From assembly GCA_003415625.1 (NCBI GenBank), contig PYIU01000002.1, positions 5,394,001 through 5,458,000 of the forward strand: 64,000 bases of DNA. The letters run 5' to 3'. Shown here piece after piece: positions 1 through 11,266 of the stretch. A program made the translations under genes and the position numbers. The notes below the pieces were generated by a model. That model saw only the letters and a list, made by a program, of their open reading frames with translations. It was not told the DNA's origin and did no database searches. Position 1 is the first letter of the stretch, and each line of letters begins with the position of its first letter. Source of the stretch: Aquanectria penicillioides (Eukaryota > Ascomycota > Sordariomycetes > Hypocreales > Nectriaceae).

Positions 1-786
1 TTGATCGGTCCATCGTGGGAGCAAGATCCAAGGTGCAGAGCTATGACGCGCCTGATATAGTTGATCTGTTCTCGAGGTTTTATGAATGGTTCAAGAGTGC
101 TCCGGAACTTCTCAAAGACTTCGGGTTGTTTCGTCATTGTTATATGCTCATCTCGAGACGTATGAAATGCTTGAGACCATCCCCTGATGCATGTGCTAAC
201 GAGCACTCGGTGTGGTGTCGTTGATGCATTGAACCACCCCCACACCTACTGTGGCTGGTGCTGTCCTTTGACAATCACCGGTCACAGAAAAGGGAATGAC
301 CTCGCAAAAGAGGTTTGACCAACTTATGGCTACACTATGAGATGAAGGATATCCTTTTAATTCTGATGAAGTACTATGATTCTTTTGTAATTGCCCCATC
401 GAGGCAATTCCAATCACGACCCAACGTTGCGATGTGCTTATTCGGCTCTCTGTCACTCGCCACACTAGGAGCTCAGGCGCCACACGTTCACAACTGGTTC
501 AGATAAAACACATTAAACCGAATATGGATTAGCGCTTGTAGGCTAGAAGGCTGAGATCTGAAATTTACGATCGCGACCACTTTCAAATCCCAGCGACGAC
601 GGAACGAGACCTTGTCGAACGACTGCGCACCAATCGCAGAAACCTGAGTCACCTAGGCCGCGGCTCTGAATCGAAAAAGTCGCGTCGGAGGCAAACTCAT
701 GGTTATTTAAAGATCGAGCTCCGCGAGCTTTTGTCGAGAACATCGGCGTTCTCCATCACAACAGAGCTTCCACAACATTAGCCAAG
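1..786. other. Upstream region of BRR2, no supportable gene
   Basis: Only short, unrelated open frames without recognisable protein character occur here. The last 250 bases before the BRR2 start presumably hold its promoter and leader. I see no tRNA-like fold: a TTCAAATCC stretch near 590 lacks a matching T-arm stem. Confidence 0.5.
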
Positions 787-3700
787 ATGGCGGACGCGAA
801 TCGAGATGTGTCGCAATACAAGTACTCGGCCATGTCCAACCTGGTTCTCCAGGCGGACCGTCGGTTCGTCACTCGACGAACTGATGAGGCCACTGGTGAC
901 CCAGAGTCGCTGGCTGGGCGCTTGAGCATCAAAGATATGGGCGCCCGAGTTGCACGCGACAACGCGCCCAAACAAAAGAAACAGCCAGGGCTTCCAGATA
1001 TCGAGCGAGGTAGTCTGAGGGAAGGAGAAGATATCCTTGCCCGAGAGCAACGGAGACGAAAGGCCGAGGCACCTCAGATGAGAGGAACAGGTGTTCTGGG
1101 CGCGAACGACTTGTTGGTAGAAGGTATCACGTACCGACCCCGAACCCCGGCGACACGACAAACCTTCGACCTTATCCTCACGATCGTTGCGAATAACCTG
1201 GGAGATGTGCCTCACGAGGTCGTGCGCAGTGCCGCCGATGCCGTGCTGGAGTACCTCAAGGACGATGACTTGAAGGACCTCGACAAGAAGAAGGAGATCG
1301 ATGATATTCTAGGCGTGTCATTGAACCCTAAGCAGTTCAACGAGTTGGTAAACCTGGGCAAGAAGATCACAGATTATGATGCCCAAGATGACGACGAAGA
1401 TGTTGCTATGGGTGGCGCCGACGGCGATGATGCTGAAATCGATGAACGACAAGGTGTTGCTGTCGCCTTCGACGAAGATGACGAGGATGAAGAGGGCGGT
1501 ATCGTTAACGAAGTCCGCGATGAGTCATCTGAGGATGAGGATGAACAGGAAGATGAGGAAAACGGAGAGCCCAAGGGCGACGATGCGGCGGGCGAGGACG
1601 ATGAGATGATCATAGACTCCGCACCTGTAGGAGGCAAGCAAAAGGATAAGGAGAAGAACGCCGTCCCAGCTCGAGATATTGACGCTTTCTGGCTGCAACG
1701 TCAAATTGGCACATTTTACCCAGATGCCCACGAACAAACCGACAAGACGAAGGAGGCCCTCCGACTCCTATCCGGAGAGCCTGACGAGGCTGATGGCGAG
1801 GAGAAATCCCTCCGAGAGATCGAAAACGACCTGATGGAGCTCTTTGATTTCGAACACCACGAGCTCGTTCAGAAGCTGGTCGAGAACCGAGAGAAGGTTT
1901 TCTGGCTCACTAAGCTGGCCCGAGCTGAGACAGCAGAGCAACGCACCGAGGTCGAGAGAGAGATGGGTTCTGAAGGTCTGCAATGGATTCTTAATGAGTT
2001 GCGAGGCAAGGCATCAGGCGACGACAAGAAGGGAAATATGGACATCAAGATGGATATCGACGTCCCTGCCTCATTCAGCGCAGAGGGACCCAAGACTGAG
2101 CGCGCCGAAGGTCAGCTTGTTGGAGGTCTTCAGCCCAAGAAACTAATCAACCTTGAAAATCTGGTCTTTGATCAGGGAAACCACCTCATGACGAATCCCA
2201 AGGTCCGGCTACCCGAAGGTTCCACGAAGAGGACATTCAAGGGATACGAAGAGATTCACATCCCCACCCCCAAAAAGCGCAACGAGCCAGGCGATATTCT
2301 CATGCCTATTACCGATATGCCTGAATGGGCACGAGTTCCTTTTAGCTCGAACCAATCCCTGAACAAGATTCAATCCAAGTGTTATCCGTCGGCCTTCCAG
2401 GACGACGGCAATATGCTTGTCTGTGCCCCCACTGGCAGTGGAAAGACCAACGTGGGTATGCTTACTATTCTGCGAGAAATTGGAAAGCACCGCAACACTG
2501 AGACGGGTGACATTGATCTCGACGCTTTTAAGATTGTGTGCATTGCACCCCTTAAGGCGCTTGTCCAGGAACAGGTCGGAAATCTAGGAAAGAGACTCGA
2601 GCCGTATGGCATCAAAGTTTCTGAATTGACTGGTGATCGCCAACTCACCAAGCAGCAGATTGCTGAGACCCAGATCATTGTGACTACTCCCGAGAAGTGG
2701 GACGTCATTACTCGAAAGTCGAATGATTTGACCTATACTAACTTGGTGCGTTTGATTATCATTGATGAAATTCACTTGCTTCACGATGATCGTGGTCCAG
2801 TTCTGGAGAGTATCGTCAGCAGAACTATTCGCAAGGTTGAGCAAACTGGTGAGCCAGTCCGAATTCTTGGTCTGTCCGCTACTCTTCCCAACTACCGAGA
2901 TGTTGCCAGTTTCCTTCGAGTGGATATGAAGAAGGATCTTTTCCATTTCGATGGCTCTTACCGACCTTGCCCTCTGCGACAAGAGTTCATCGGAGTTACC
3001 GACCGTAAGGCTATTAAGCAGCTGAAGACCATGAATGATGTGACCTACAACAAGGTCATTGAGCACGTCGGCACCAACCGAAACCAGATGCTTATCTTCG
3101 TTCACTCCCGAAAAGAGACCGCCAAGACTGCGCGGTACGTTCGAGACAAGGCCCTCGAGATGGACACGATCAATCAGATCCTCAAACATGATGCTGGCAG
3201 CCGTGAAGTCCTCAATGAGGCTGCTAGCCAGGCTACAGACAAAGATCTCAAGGATATTCTCCCATACGGTTTCGGTATCCACCATGCTGGTATGAGCAGA
3301 ATTGACAGAACCGATGTCGAAGATCTCTTTGCTCGAGGTGCCATTCAGGTTTTGGTCTGTACGGCAACTTTGGCTTGGGGTGTCAACTTGCCAGCTCACA
3401 CGGTCGTGATCAAGGGTACCCAGGTCTACTCCCCTGAGAAGGGTAGCTGGGTCGAGCTGAGCCCCCAAGATGTTTTGCAAATGCTAGGTCGTGCTGGTCG
3501 TCCTCAGTACGATACATATGGTGAAGGTATTATCATCACAACCCAAAGCGAGATGCAGTACTACCTATCTCTCCTAAATCAGCAGCTGCCCATTGAAAGT
3601 CAGTTTGTCAGCAAGCTGGTTGACAATCTTAATGCGGAGGTTGTCCTTGGTAACGTCAGGACGCGTGACGAAGGTGTAGAGTGGCTGGGATACACCTACC

Positions 3701-6700
3701 TCTTCGTTCGAATGCTTCGTTCACCTGGTCTGTACCAAGTTGGGGCAGAGTACGAGGAAGACGGCGCACTGGAGCAAAAGCGAGTTGACTTGATCCACTC
3801 TGCTGCCATGATGCTGAGGAAGTCCAACCTTATAAAGTATGACGAGAAGACTGGAAAGATGCAGTCCACCGAGTTGGGCCGTATTGCCTCACACTACTAC
3901 ATCACTTCTGGATCCATGGACACCTACAATAATCTTATCCAGCCCGGCATCACAACAATCGAGCTTTTCCGAGTCTTTGCTCTCAGTGCCGAGTTCAAGT
4001 ACATCCCGGTTCGACAAGATGAAAAACTGGAGCTGGCGAAGCTTCTAGGACGAGTTCCTGTTCCGGTCAAGGAGAGTATCGAAGAACCTCATGCCAAGAT
4101 CAACGTGCTCCTTCAGGCATACATCTCTCGGCTCAAGCTCGATGGTCTCGCCTTGATGGCTGATATGGTATACGTGACACAGTCTGCCGGCCGTATTTTG
4201 CGCGCTATCTTTGAGATTGCTTTGAAGAAGGGATGGTCCTCGGTCGCCAAGACGGCCCTTGACCTATGCAAGATGGCTGAAAAGCGCATGTGGCCAACTA
4301 TGTCTCCTTTGCGACAGTTCCCCTCTTGCCCTAGGGATATTGTGCAGAAGTCGGAAAGAATTGAGGTGTCCTGGAGCAGCTATTTCGACCTTGACCCCCC
4401 TCGAATGGGCGAACTGCTTGGTATGCCCAAGGCCGGCCGCACTGTCTGTGGACTTGTTGCCAAGTTCCCCCGAGTGGAGGTTCAGGCCCAAGTTCAGCCA
4501 ATGACTCGATCGATGCTTCGGGTCGAACTGAGCATTACTCCCAACTTTGAATGGGACGATGCCGTCCACGGTGCGGCAGAGAGCTTTTGGATCTTGGTTG
4601 AAGATTGTGATGGCGAAGATATTCTTCACCACGATACCTTCCTACTTCGGAAAGACTATGCCGAGTCAGAATCTAACGAACATATCGTTGATTTCACGGT
4701 TCCTATTACCGACCCGATGCCACCTAATTACTTCGTTTCGGTGATCTCAGACCGCTGGATGCATGCCGAGACCAGATTGCCCGTGTCATTCCACAAACTG
4801 ATTCTCCCTGAGAAGTTCCCTCCTCATACCGAGCTTCTTGAACTTCAGCCCCTGCCGATTTCTGCCCTCAAGGTTTCGAGCTACGTCAACTTGTACCCCG
4901 ACTGGAGCCAGTTCAACAAAATCCAGACCCAAACATTCAACTCTCTCTACAAAACTGACCAGAACGTCTTTATTGGCGCACCGACAGGCAGCGGCAAGAC
5001 CGTTTGTGCTGAATTCGCTCTTTTGCGGCACTGGACAAAGAGCGACTCTGGACGAGCTGTGTACATCGCCCCCTTCCAGGAGCTCGTCGACATTCGCCTT
5101 CAGGACTGGCAGAAGCGACTTGGGCACCTGAATGGCGGCAAGGAGATCGTGAAGTTGACTGGCGAGACTGCCGCTGATCTCAAGCTTCTGGAGATGGGTG
5201 ATTTGATCCTTGCCACTCCCACTCAATGGGATGTCTTGTCTCGACAGTGGAAGCGACGCAAGAATGTCCAGTCGGTGGAACTCTTGATTGCCGATGAGGT
5301 TCATCTTCTTGGAGGATCACAAGGCTTCGTGTACGAGACTATTGTCTCTCGTATGCACTACATCCGAACCCAGACTGAGCTGCCAATGCGAATTGTGGCT
5401 CTCAGTGTGTCGCTGGCAAACGCCCGTGATATTGGCGAGTGGATTGATGCTAAGAAGCATGACATCTACAACTTCAGCCCCCATGTACGACCAGTGCCAC
5501 TGGAGCTTCATCTCCAGGCCTTCAGCAACCCTCACTTCCCATCACTGATGCTGGCCATGGCTAAGCCCACCTACCTTGCGATTACACAGATGTCTGCTGA
5601 TAAACCTGCAATGATCTTTGTTCCCACCCGCAAGCAAACCCGAAACACCGCGCGTGACCTTCTGGCCGCATGCTTTGCAGATGATGACGAGGACCGTTTC
5701 CTTCATGCCGATGTCGACCAGATGAAGCCTTTGCTCGATCGTATCCACGAAGAGGCTCTTGCCGAGGCTTTATCTCATGGTATTGGTTACTACCATGAAG
5801 CCCTTAGTCAGAGCGACAAGCGAATTGTCAAGCATCTCTACGATAATGGTGCTATCCAAGTCCTTGTTGCCTCTCGAGATGTCTGCTGGGAGCTGAACAG
5901 CACCGCCCACCTCGTCATTGTGATGGGAACACAGTACTTTGAGGGTCGCGAGCACCGTTATGTGGACTATCCTCTCAGTGATGTGTTGCAGATGTTTGGC
6001 AAGGCCTTGCGACCTTCAAAGGATGGCCGCGGCCGAGGTGTGCTCATGCTTCCCCAAGTGAAGCGTGACTACTACAAGAAGTTTTTGAACGAGGCCCTTC
6101 CTGTAGAATCTCACCTGCACAACTACTTGCACGATGCTTTTGTGACGGAGATCAGCACCAAGATGATTGAATCTGGCGACGATGCCATCAACTGGACGAC
6201 CTTCACTTACTTTTACCGACGATTGCTTGCCAACCCTAGCTACTATAACTTGACGAGCACAACACACGAGGGCCTCAGCAATTACATGTCTGACTTGGTG
6301 GAAACCACCCTGCGCGAGCTGAGCGAATCCAAGATCATCGACTTTGATGAGGAGGACGGATCTGTCTCGCCCCAGAACGCTGCGATGATCGCCGCTTACT
6401 ATAATATCTCGTACATCACGATGCAGACCTTCCTCCTCTCGCTTAGTGCTCGTACGAAGCTCAAGGGTATCATGGAAATCGTCACTTCTGCGACCGAGTT
6501 TGAGTCGATCCAGATCCGACGACATGAGGATGGCCTCCTCCGTCGCATCTACGACCGGGTCCCAGTTAAGATGTCCCAACCAGCCTATGACTCGCCTCAT
6601 TTCAAGTCCTTTGTGTTGTTGCAAGCCCATTTCTCGCGCATGCAGCTGCCCATTGACCTTGCCAAGGACCAAGAAATTCTCCTTTCTCGTGTCTTGAGCC

Positions 6701-7485
6701 TGCTCAGCTCCATGGTCGACATTCTCTCGTCCGACGGACATCTCAATGCCATGAACGCCATGGAGATGTCGCAGATGATTGTTCAAGCCATGTGGGACCG
6801 TGATAGTCCACTCAAGCAGATCCCCCATTTCACACCGGAGGTTGTAAAGGTGGCTAATGATTTCAAGTAAGTAACAACAGTTTGACCCCAATCTCTCTTG
6901 GTGATAATAAGAGTCTCGCTAACTTCTGTTTTCAGAATCAAGGATATCTTTGATTTCATGGAAGCCATGAATCCGGAAGAGAACCCTGATTACAACAAGC
7001 TTGTCCAACGGCTTGGATTATCGCAAAACCAGCTGGCTCAGGCTGCCAACTTTACCAACGATAAATACCCTGACCTGGAACTGGAGCATGAGGTTCTTGA
7101 TGAGGATGATATCAGAGCCGGCGAGCCGGCGTATCTCAACATTAAGGTTACGCGAAACCTAGATGAGGAGGATGGGGCGTTCGATTCTACCGTGCACGCG
7201 CCATTCTACCCGGTGAAGAAGATGGAAAACTGGTGGTTGGTTGTCGGTGACGACAAGACCAAGAACCTCTTGGCTATTAAGCGAGTGACGATTGGAGCTG
7301 AACTGAACGTTCGCCTTGAGTACACTGTGCCATCAGCAGGGGATCACAAGCTCAAGCTCTTCCTAATGAGCGACAGCTACGTGGGGGTTGATCAGGAACG
7401 CGAGTTCTCGGTGACGGCAGCCGAAGCCATGGATGTGGATGACGATGAAGAGGATGAGGAGGACGAGGACGAGGACGAGGAGTAG
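787..7485 (+). CDS. brr2: Pre-mRNA-splicing helicase Brr2 (U5 snRNP)
   Basis: Ski2-like RNA helicase that unwinds U4/U6 during spliceosome activation; acts in the nucleus as a U5 snRNP subunit. There are two exons, 787..6866 and 6936..7485, with a 69-nt intron (GTAAGT donor, GCTAAC branch, TTCAG acceptor) that restores the frame to about 2,209 residues, the usual fungal size. It has an N-terminal region with acidic runs near residues 195-275. Two helicase cassettes follow. The first has Walker A APTGSGKT near residue 547 and DEIH near 659. The second has APTGSGKT near 1399 and DEVH near 1502. Each is followed by a Sec63-type module. The second cassette has degenerate motif III (SVS in place of SAT), as expected for the regulatory pseudo-active cassette. 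The tail is very acidic. The start ATG sits in a CCAAGATGG context. No frame damage was seen. Confidence 0.97.
6867..6935 (+). other. BRR2 intron
   Basis: Typical 69-nt spliceosomal intron: GTAAGT donor, GCTAAC branch sequence at about 6918-6923, TTCAG acceptor. Without splicing the frame stops at 6870. Confidence 0.9.
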
Positions 7486-8390
7486 GGGCCAAGATTGCCT
7501 CTCCTACCGCCGCTCCTTGCCAAGGAGGGCCGTGTACACTACTACTGCAGACTACGAAGGCGAATAGAGAGTGAAATTGTCGAAGGCTTCATCTGGGACC
7601 GCACCGCGGAGGATTCAACGTGACGGAGGTCTTGGCTATGAAAGGGGTTGTCTGGATACAAGGGCAGTTGTGTGGACGCGGAGTCGTGCGACAGGAGTTG
7701 CGAGGTGCGAGGGGTCTGGCCGGTCTGGCCGACACCGTCGCAGGCACTTCAGGCACGTCAGGGACGTCAGGGACGTCAGGCACGCTAGGCCTGGTTTGCG
7801 CCGACAAGCAGACAAACACGACAACGGGACGTGATTGTTGGAGAAGTCTCCGACGCGTTCGGTCGGCTGCCTGAGCTGCGTTGTGACAGACGGTTTGCCT
7901 GTCCTGGAGCGCCGTGCAGCGCAGTGCACTGTAGAGCGGTGCCGCGGCCGTGTGCGCTCACGGCTGCCGATGACGCCGCCGCCTACGTCCACGCCCACGC
8001 CCACGCCTAGGTATGCCTACGCCGCCACCAATGCCCATACCGATACCCACGCGCACGCCCAACCGGTGCACTCAGATCTAGCATATCACGTGATGTACCT
8101 TCTGGTGACGTTGAAGTCCTTCCCTTGCCAGCCCATCATCTCGCACCAGTGTTTTTTCTTTCGTCACCCCAACGCACAGCACAACGCGGGAGGAGCTGGC
8201 ATCGTCAATTGCGCAACTCATCCTCACAACCTGCATCAGATCGCGCCCCAAGTCTTGCGCCCCATTGACCACGCGATACGCGACCCGCAACGCGTCCGAC
8301 TATCTTTTTCCCCCGGGCTAGTATCTGAATCTGAACTCGTGCCTGTCATTTTTGACCTGTTTCGCATCCTCACTTTCGCCTTTGCCCGCC
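7486..8390. other. Intergenic region between BRR2 and the PWWP gene
   Basis: GC-rich 905-base stretch holding BRR2 3' sequence and the PWWP gene promoter and leader. It contains a 9-base tandem repeat (7742-7789), a run of CCCACG-type units near 7986-8010, and two ACGCGT motifs (7853-7858 and 8290-8295). Open frames here look like by-products of GC richness. Confidence 0.5.
7742..7789. repeat. 9-bp tandem repeat with TGACGT cores
   Basis: About 5.3 imperfect copies of a 9-base unit AGGGACGTC/AGGCACGTC in tandem. On the minus strand three adjacent copies each present TGACGT, the core of a CRE/ATF bZIP site. It lies about 600 bases upstream of the PWWP gene start and 260 bases past the BRR2 stop. 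Confidence 0.8.
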
Positions 8391-10461
8391 ATGGCAGATC
8401 AGACCAACGAGAAGCCCGAGGCTGCCGCTCCTGTTGCCGACGCGCAGGAAGCTCCCGCCAACGAGAGCAAGTCTGCTGAGTCCGCCGCTGAGGAGGTTGC
8501 CACGAAGGCCGATACCAAGACCAAGGGGGACACCAAGTCAACTGATGGTAAGTGTTGACATTTACCTAATCCTTGCGCGTCGCGCTGTGTTTTTTTTTTC
8601 TCTCTGGAGGCGGGAGGCGAGTTCGCCATAGTTATGAGCATTCCCGTTCACGTGTCGATCGCCCCTCGGCGCGTTTTGCCATGTGTTGAATCCGCGCTGA
8701 CCCAGTTTGCGCTTCTAGAAACCAAGGATGCCCAGGACTCAGAGAAATCCACCGACAACGCGACCGAGAAGCCAACTGAAGATGAGGAGAAGCCTGCCAG
8801 TGATGACGCCGACATTGAGATGAAGGACGCGACCGAAGATGCCGCTGCTGATAGCTCTGCTCCACCTGCGGACACGGAGCCTACGCCTGCCAGCGAGACC
8901 CCAGCAGGAAAGGGCAAAGGCCGTCGCAAGTCGACAGCCGGCGAAGCCAAGGGCAAGGCCCTCAACAGGAAGAACTCCAAGGCCAAGCTCACCCACCTCG
9001 ACGCGAAGCCCGGTGACCAGTTCCTGGTCAAGCTCAAGGGCTTCCCGGCGTGGCCCGCCATTATCTGCGACGAGTCCATGCTTCCCCATGCGCTGGTCAA
9101 CTCTCGCCCCGTCACTGCCGCTCGTCCCGACGGCACTTTCGCTGAGGCTTACGCTGATGGCGGTAAGCGTGCACACGACAGGAGCTTCCCTGTCATGTAT
9201 TTGCACACCAATGAATTGTAAGTCTGCCTAACTCAAAATTGATTCGCGGACAGGTGCTAATGCGCATCCGCACAGTGGCTGGGTTTCCAACACCGCCCTC
9301 ACCGAGCTCTCCCCCGAGAAGGCTGAAGAGACCGTCACCGACAAGATGCGCAAGGACCTGAAGGAAGCTTTCCACCTCGCCGCTGCGAACCACCCTGTCG
9401 AGTACTACAAGGACATTTTGAAGAAGTTCCAGGAGGAGCTAATTGCCCAAGAGGAAGCTAAGAGGGAAGCTGCTGCTACCCTAAGAAGGGCAAAAAGGGC
9501 AAATCCAAGGCTGCGGACGAAGATGTCGACATGTTTGATGCGGACGACACGGAAGAGAAGCCCAAGACTAAGAAGCGAAAGGCAGATGAGGACGTTAGCG
9601 TAAGGATCAATAACTCCTGAAGGTGGATTGGCGAGAGTGCTAACTTTTAGACAACTAGACACCCCAGCGATCCGACTCCGTCAAGAAGCCCAAGATTAAG
9701 CTGAACACCTCGACCCCGAAGGCCAATGGTACCCCAAGGTAAAGGATGAATCGGTCGCCAAGTCCAAGTCCAAGTCGAAGAAGGGTGACAAGAAGGCCGA
9801 GGCGCCCAAGGAGTCGAAGCTGACCCCTGAGGAGCGACGCAACCGCAAGGAGGTAAGCTGACTTGTCTATCTGGGTCCGACGAAGGAGACGACTAACAAC
9901 TTTTGTAGAAAGAGGTGCTGTACCTCCGACACAAGCTCCAGCGAGGCCTCTTGACTCGAGACCAACAACCTCAGGAGTCGGAGATGAAGCAAATGTCTGA
10001 GTACATTACCATGCTGGAGAACTTCCACGAGCTAGAAGTCTCCATCATTCGCGCCACCAAGATCAACAAGGTCCTCAAGGCTATCCTGAAGTTGGAGTCC
10101 ATTCCCAGAGAGGAAGAATTCCACTTTAAAGACCGTTCCCAAACCCTTCTGGACAAGTGGAACAAGCTGATGGCCACTGATACTGCATCGGCCCCTGCAG
10201 CTACGAATGGCGTGAACGGCAAATCTGAAGACAAGAAGGCCGAGGCCAACGGCGTGAAAGAAGGCACTGAAGAGCCAAAGAAGGAGGAACTCAAGAAAGA
10301 AGAGTCAGAGAAGCTCGACATAAAGTCGGAGGCTACAGAGGAGGATGAGAAGCCAACTCCCGACGACGTAAGAACCACAAGCAAACATGATTCTTTCTTT
10401 CCGACTAACTCTGTGTGTACAGGCTACTGCGCCCCCGGAGCCCGTTGAGGCTGCTGCTTAA
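8391..10461 (+). CDS. PWWP-domain chromatin protein with LEDGF/TFIIS-N-like C-terminal helical domain
   Basis: Likely nuclear chromatin reader; the family architecture recalls yeast Ioc4/Pdp3 and metazoan LEDGF. Six exons by eye: 8391..8547, 8719..9217, 9276..9599, 9659..9852, 9909..10367, 10423..10461. The acidic, Lys-rich N-terminus is followed by a PWWP domain (about residues 150-230), where GDQF...GFPAWPA gives the aromatic cage strand. A charged linker follows. A helical domain encoded from 9909 (about residues 393-470) resembles the LEDGF integrase-binding or TFIIS N-terminal fold. Two single-base breaks occur, at the C-runs 9479-9481 and 9732-9735: downstream coding clearly continues in the next frame (Lys/Gly-rich linker, then KVKDES). 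With one added base at each, exons sum to 558 codons. The intact gene is probably real and the breaks probably sequence errors. The domain call is firm; the exact orthologue is not. Confidence 0.85.
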
Positions 10462-11266
10462 GTTGGAGGTGACCTGACGGAGCAAGGGCGGTGTTTTAGA
10501 TGCGATTTGTTTGTGTTTCTTTTCTTCTTCTCGGCGCAAGGGCTCTGGTTTGTTTTTCATTTTTTTTTATGTTATTTTGCCAAAAGTGACTTCACTAGCT
10601 CTTTGTGGTTCTGTATGAATATTCCGCCGATGGGTGGCGATCAAAGCCCGCGAGGCCCTTTAGTGAAGGGTATCGCTAGTTCAGCACGATCTTGAACTTG
10701 AACCACGCGCAGACGAAGGGACAAGGTGACTGGGCTGTACAAATGATGACTGGGGGTATTACACCAAAGCTAGTGGACTCGAAGATCACAGCAGGAACGG
10801 CTGGAGGAGCGCAACGGGTGCTTGGGACGTCGGGGGAGGCGCCTTGAGCTTGAGCGGGTTTGCATGGGCCGCGGAGGTTCAGAATGCGATGGATGACTGT
10901 CGAGTCTAGGGCGCAGGGGCCGGAAGTTCCTGGAGATTATAGTATACAAATGACGAATGCGACACAGACTTAGACCAGACCCTTCTGGAATCGACGTGCA
11001 GGGCGTGTTTTCTTGGCCTTCATTTTTGTATCCGTAGGTTACTGGAGTCATCTCGACTCAAGTCTGTATCACCTGAGTGAAGCTGCCCAGCCTGGGTGAG
11101 AAGCTGTCTCAGCAGCGCAAGGCCACTTGCGTACAGTGCGAATTACAGTGCCACCAGACGCGTCCCAGCTCGGAAAGACGCGTTTGCCTTCAACCTCAAC
11201 CTCCAATCTTGGCCCATGGGATGGAAAGGTCGCTAGGCCTGCGAACTCCCTCTAAAATCGTTCATC
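10462..11266. other. Intergenic region between the PWWP gene and ORC3
   Basis: Contains a T-rich 3' region just after the PWWP stop and the ORC3 promoter with paired MluI cell-cycle boxes. I see no other gene. Confidence 0.5.
11158..11183. promoter_or_regulatory. Two MCB (ACGCGT) boxes upstream of ORC3
   Basis: AGACGCGT occurs twice, 20 bases apart (ACGCGT at 11158-11163 and 11178-11183), about 85-110 bases before the ORC3 ATG. ACGCGT is the binding site of the fungal G1/S factor MBF (Mbp1/Swi6), which drives replication genes. Function is inferred. Confidence 0.6.

Noticed and set aside
570..620. TTCAAATCC resembling a tRNA B box
   Set aside because: Flanking bases cannot form a T-arm stem and no A box or acceptor stem is in register.
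2584..3480. 298-codon minus frame antisense to BRR2
   Set aside because: Mirror of strongly conserved helicase coding sequence; no independent protein features.
6016..6891. 291-codon minus frame antisense to BRR2
   Set aside because: Shadow of the sense gene, overlapping the BRR2 exon-intron border.
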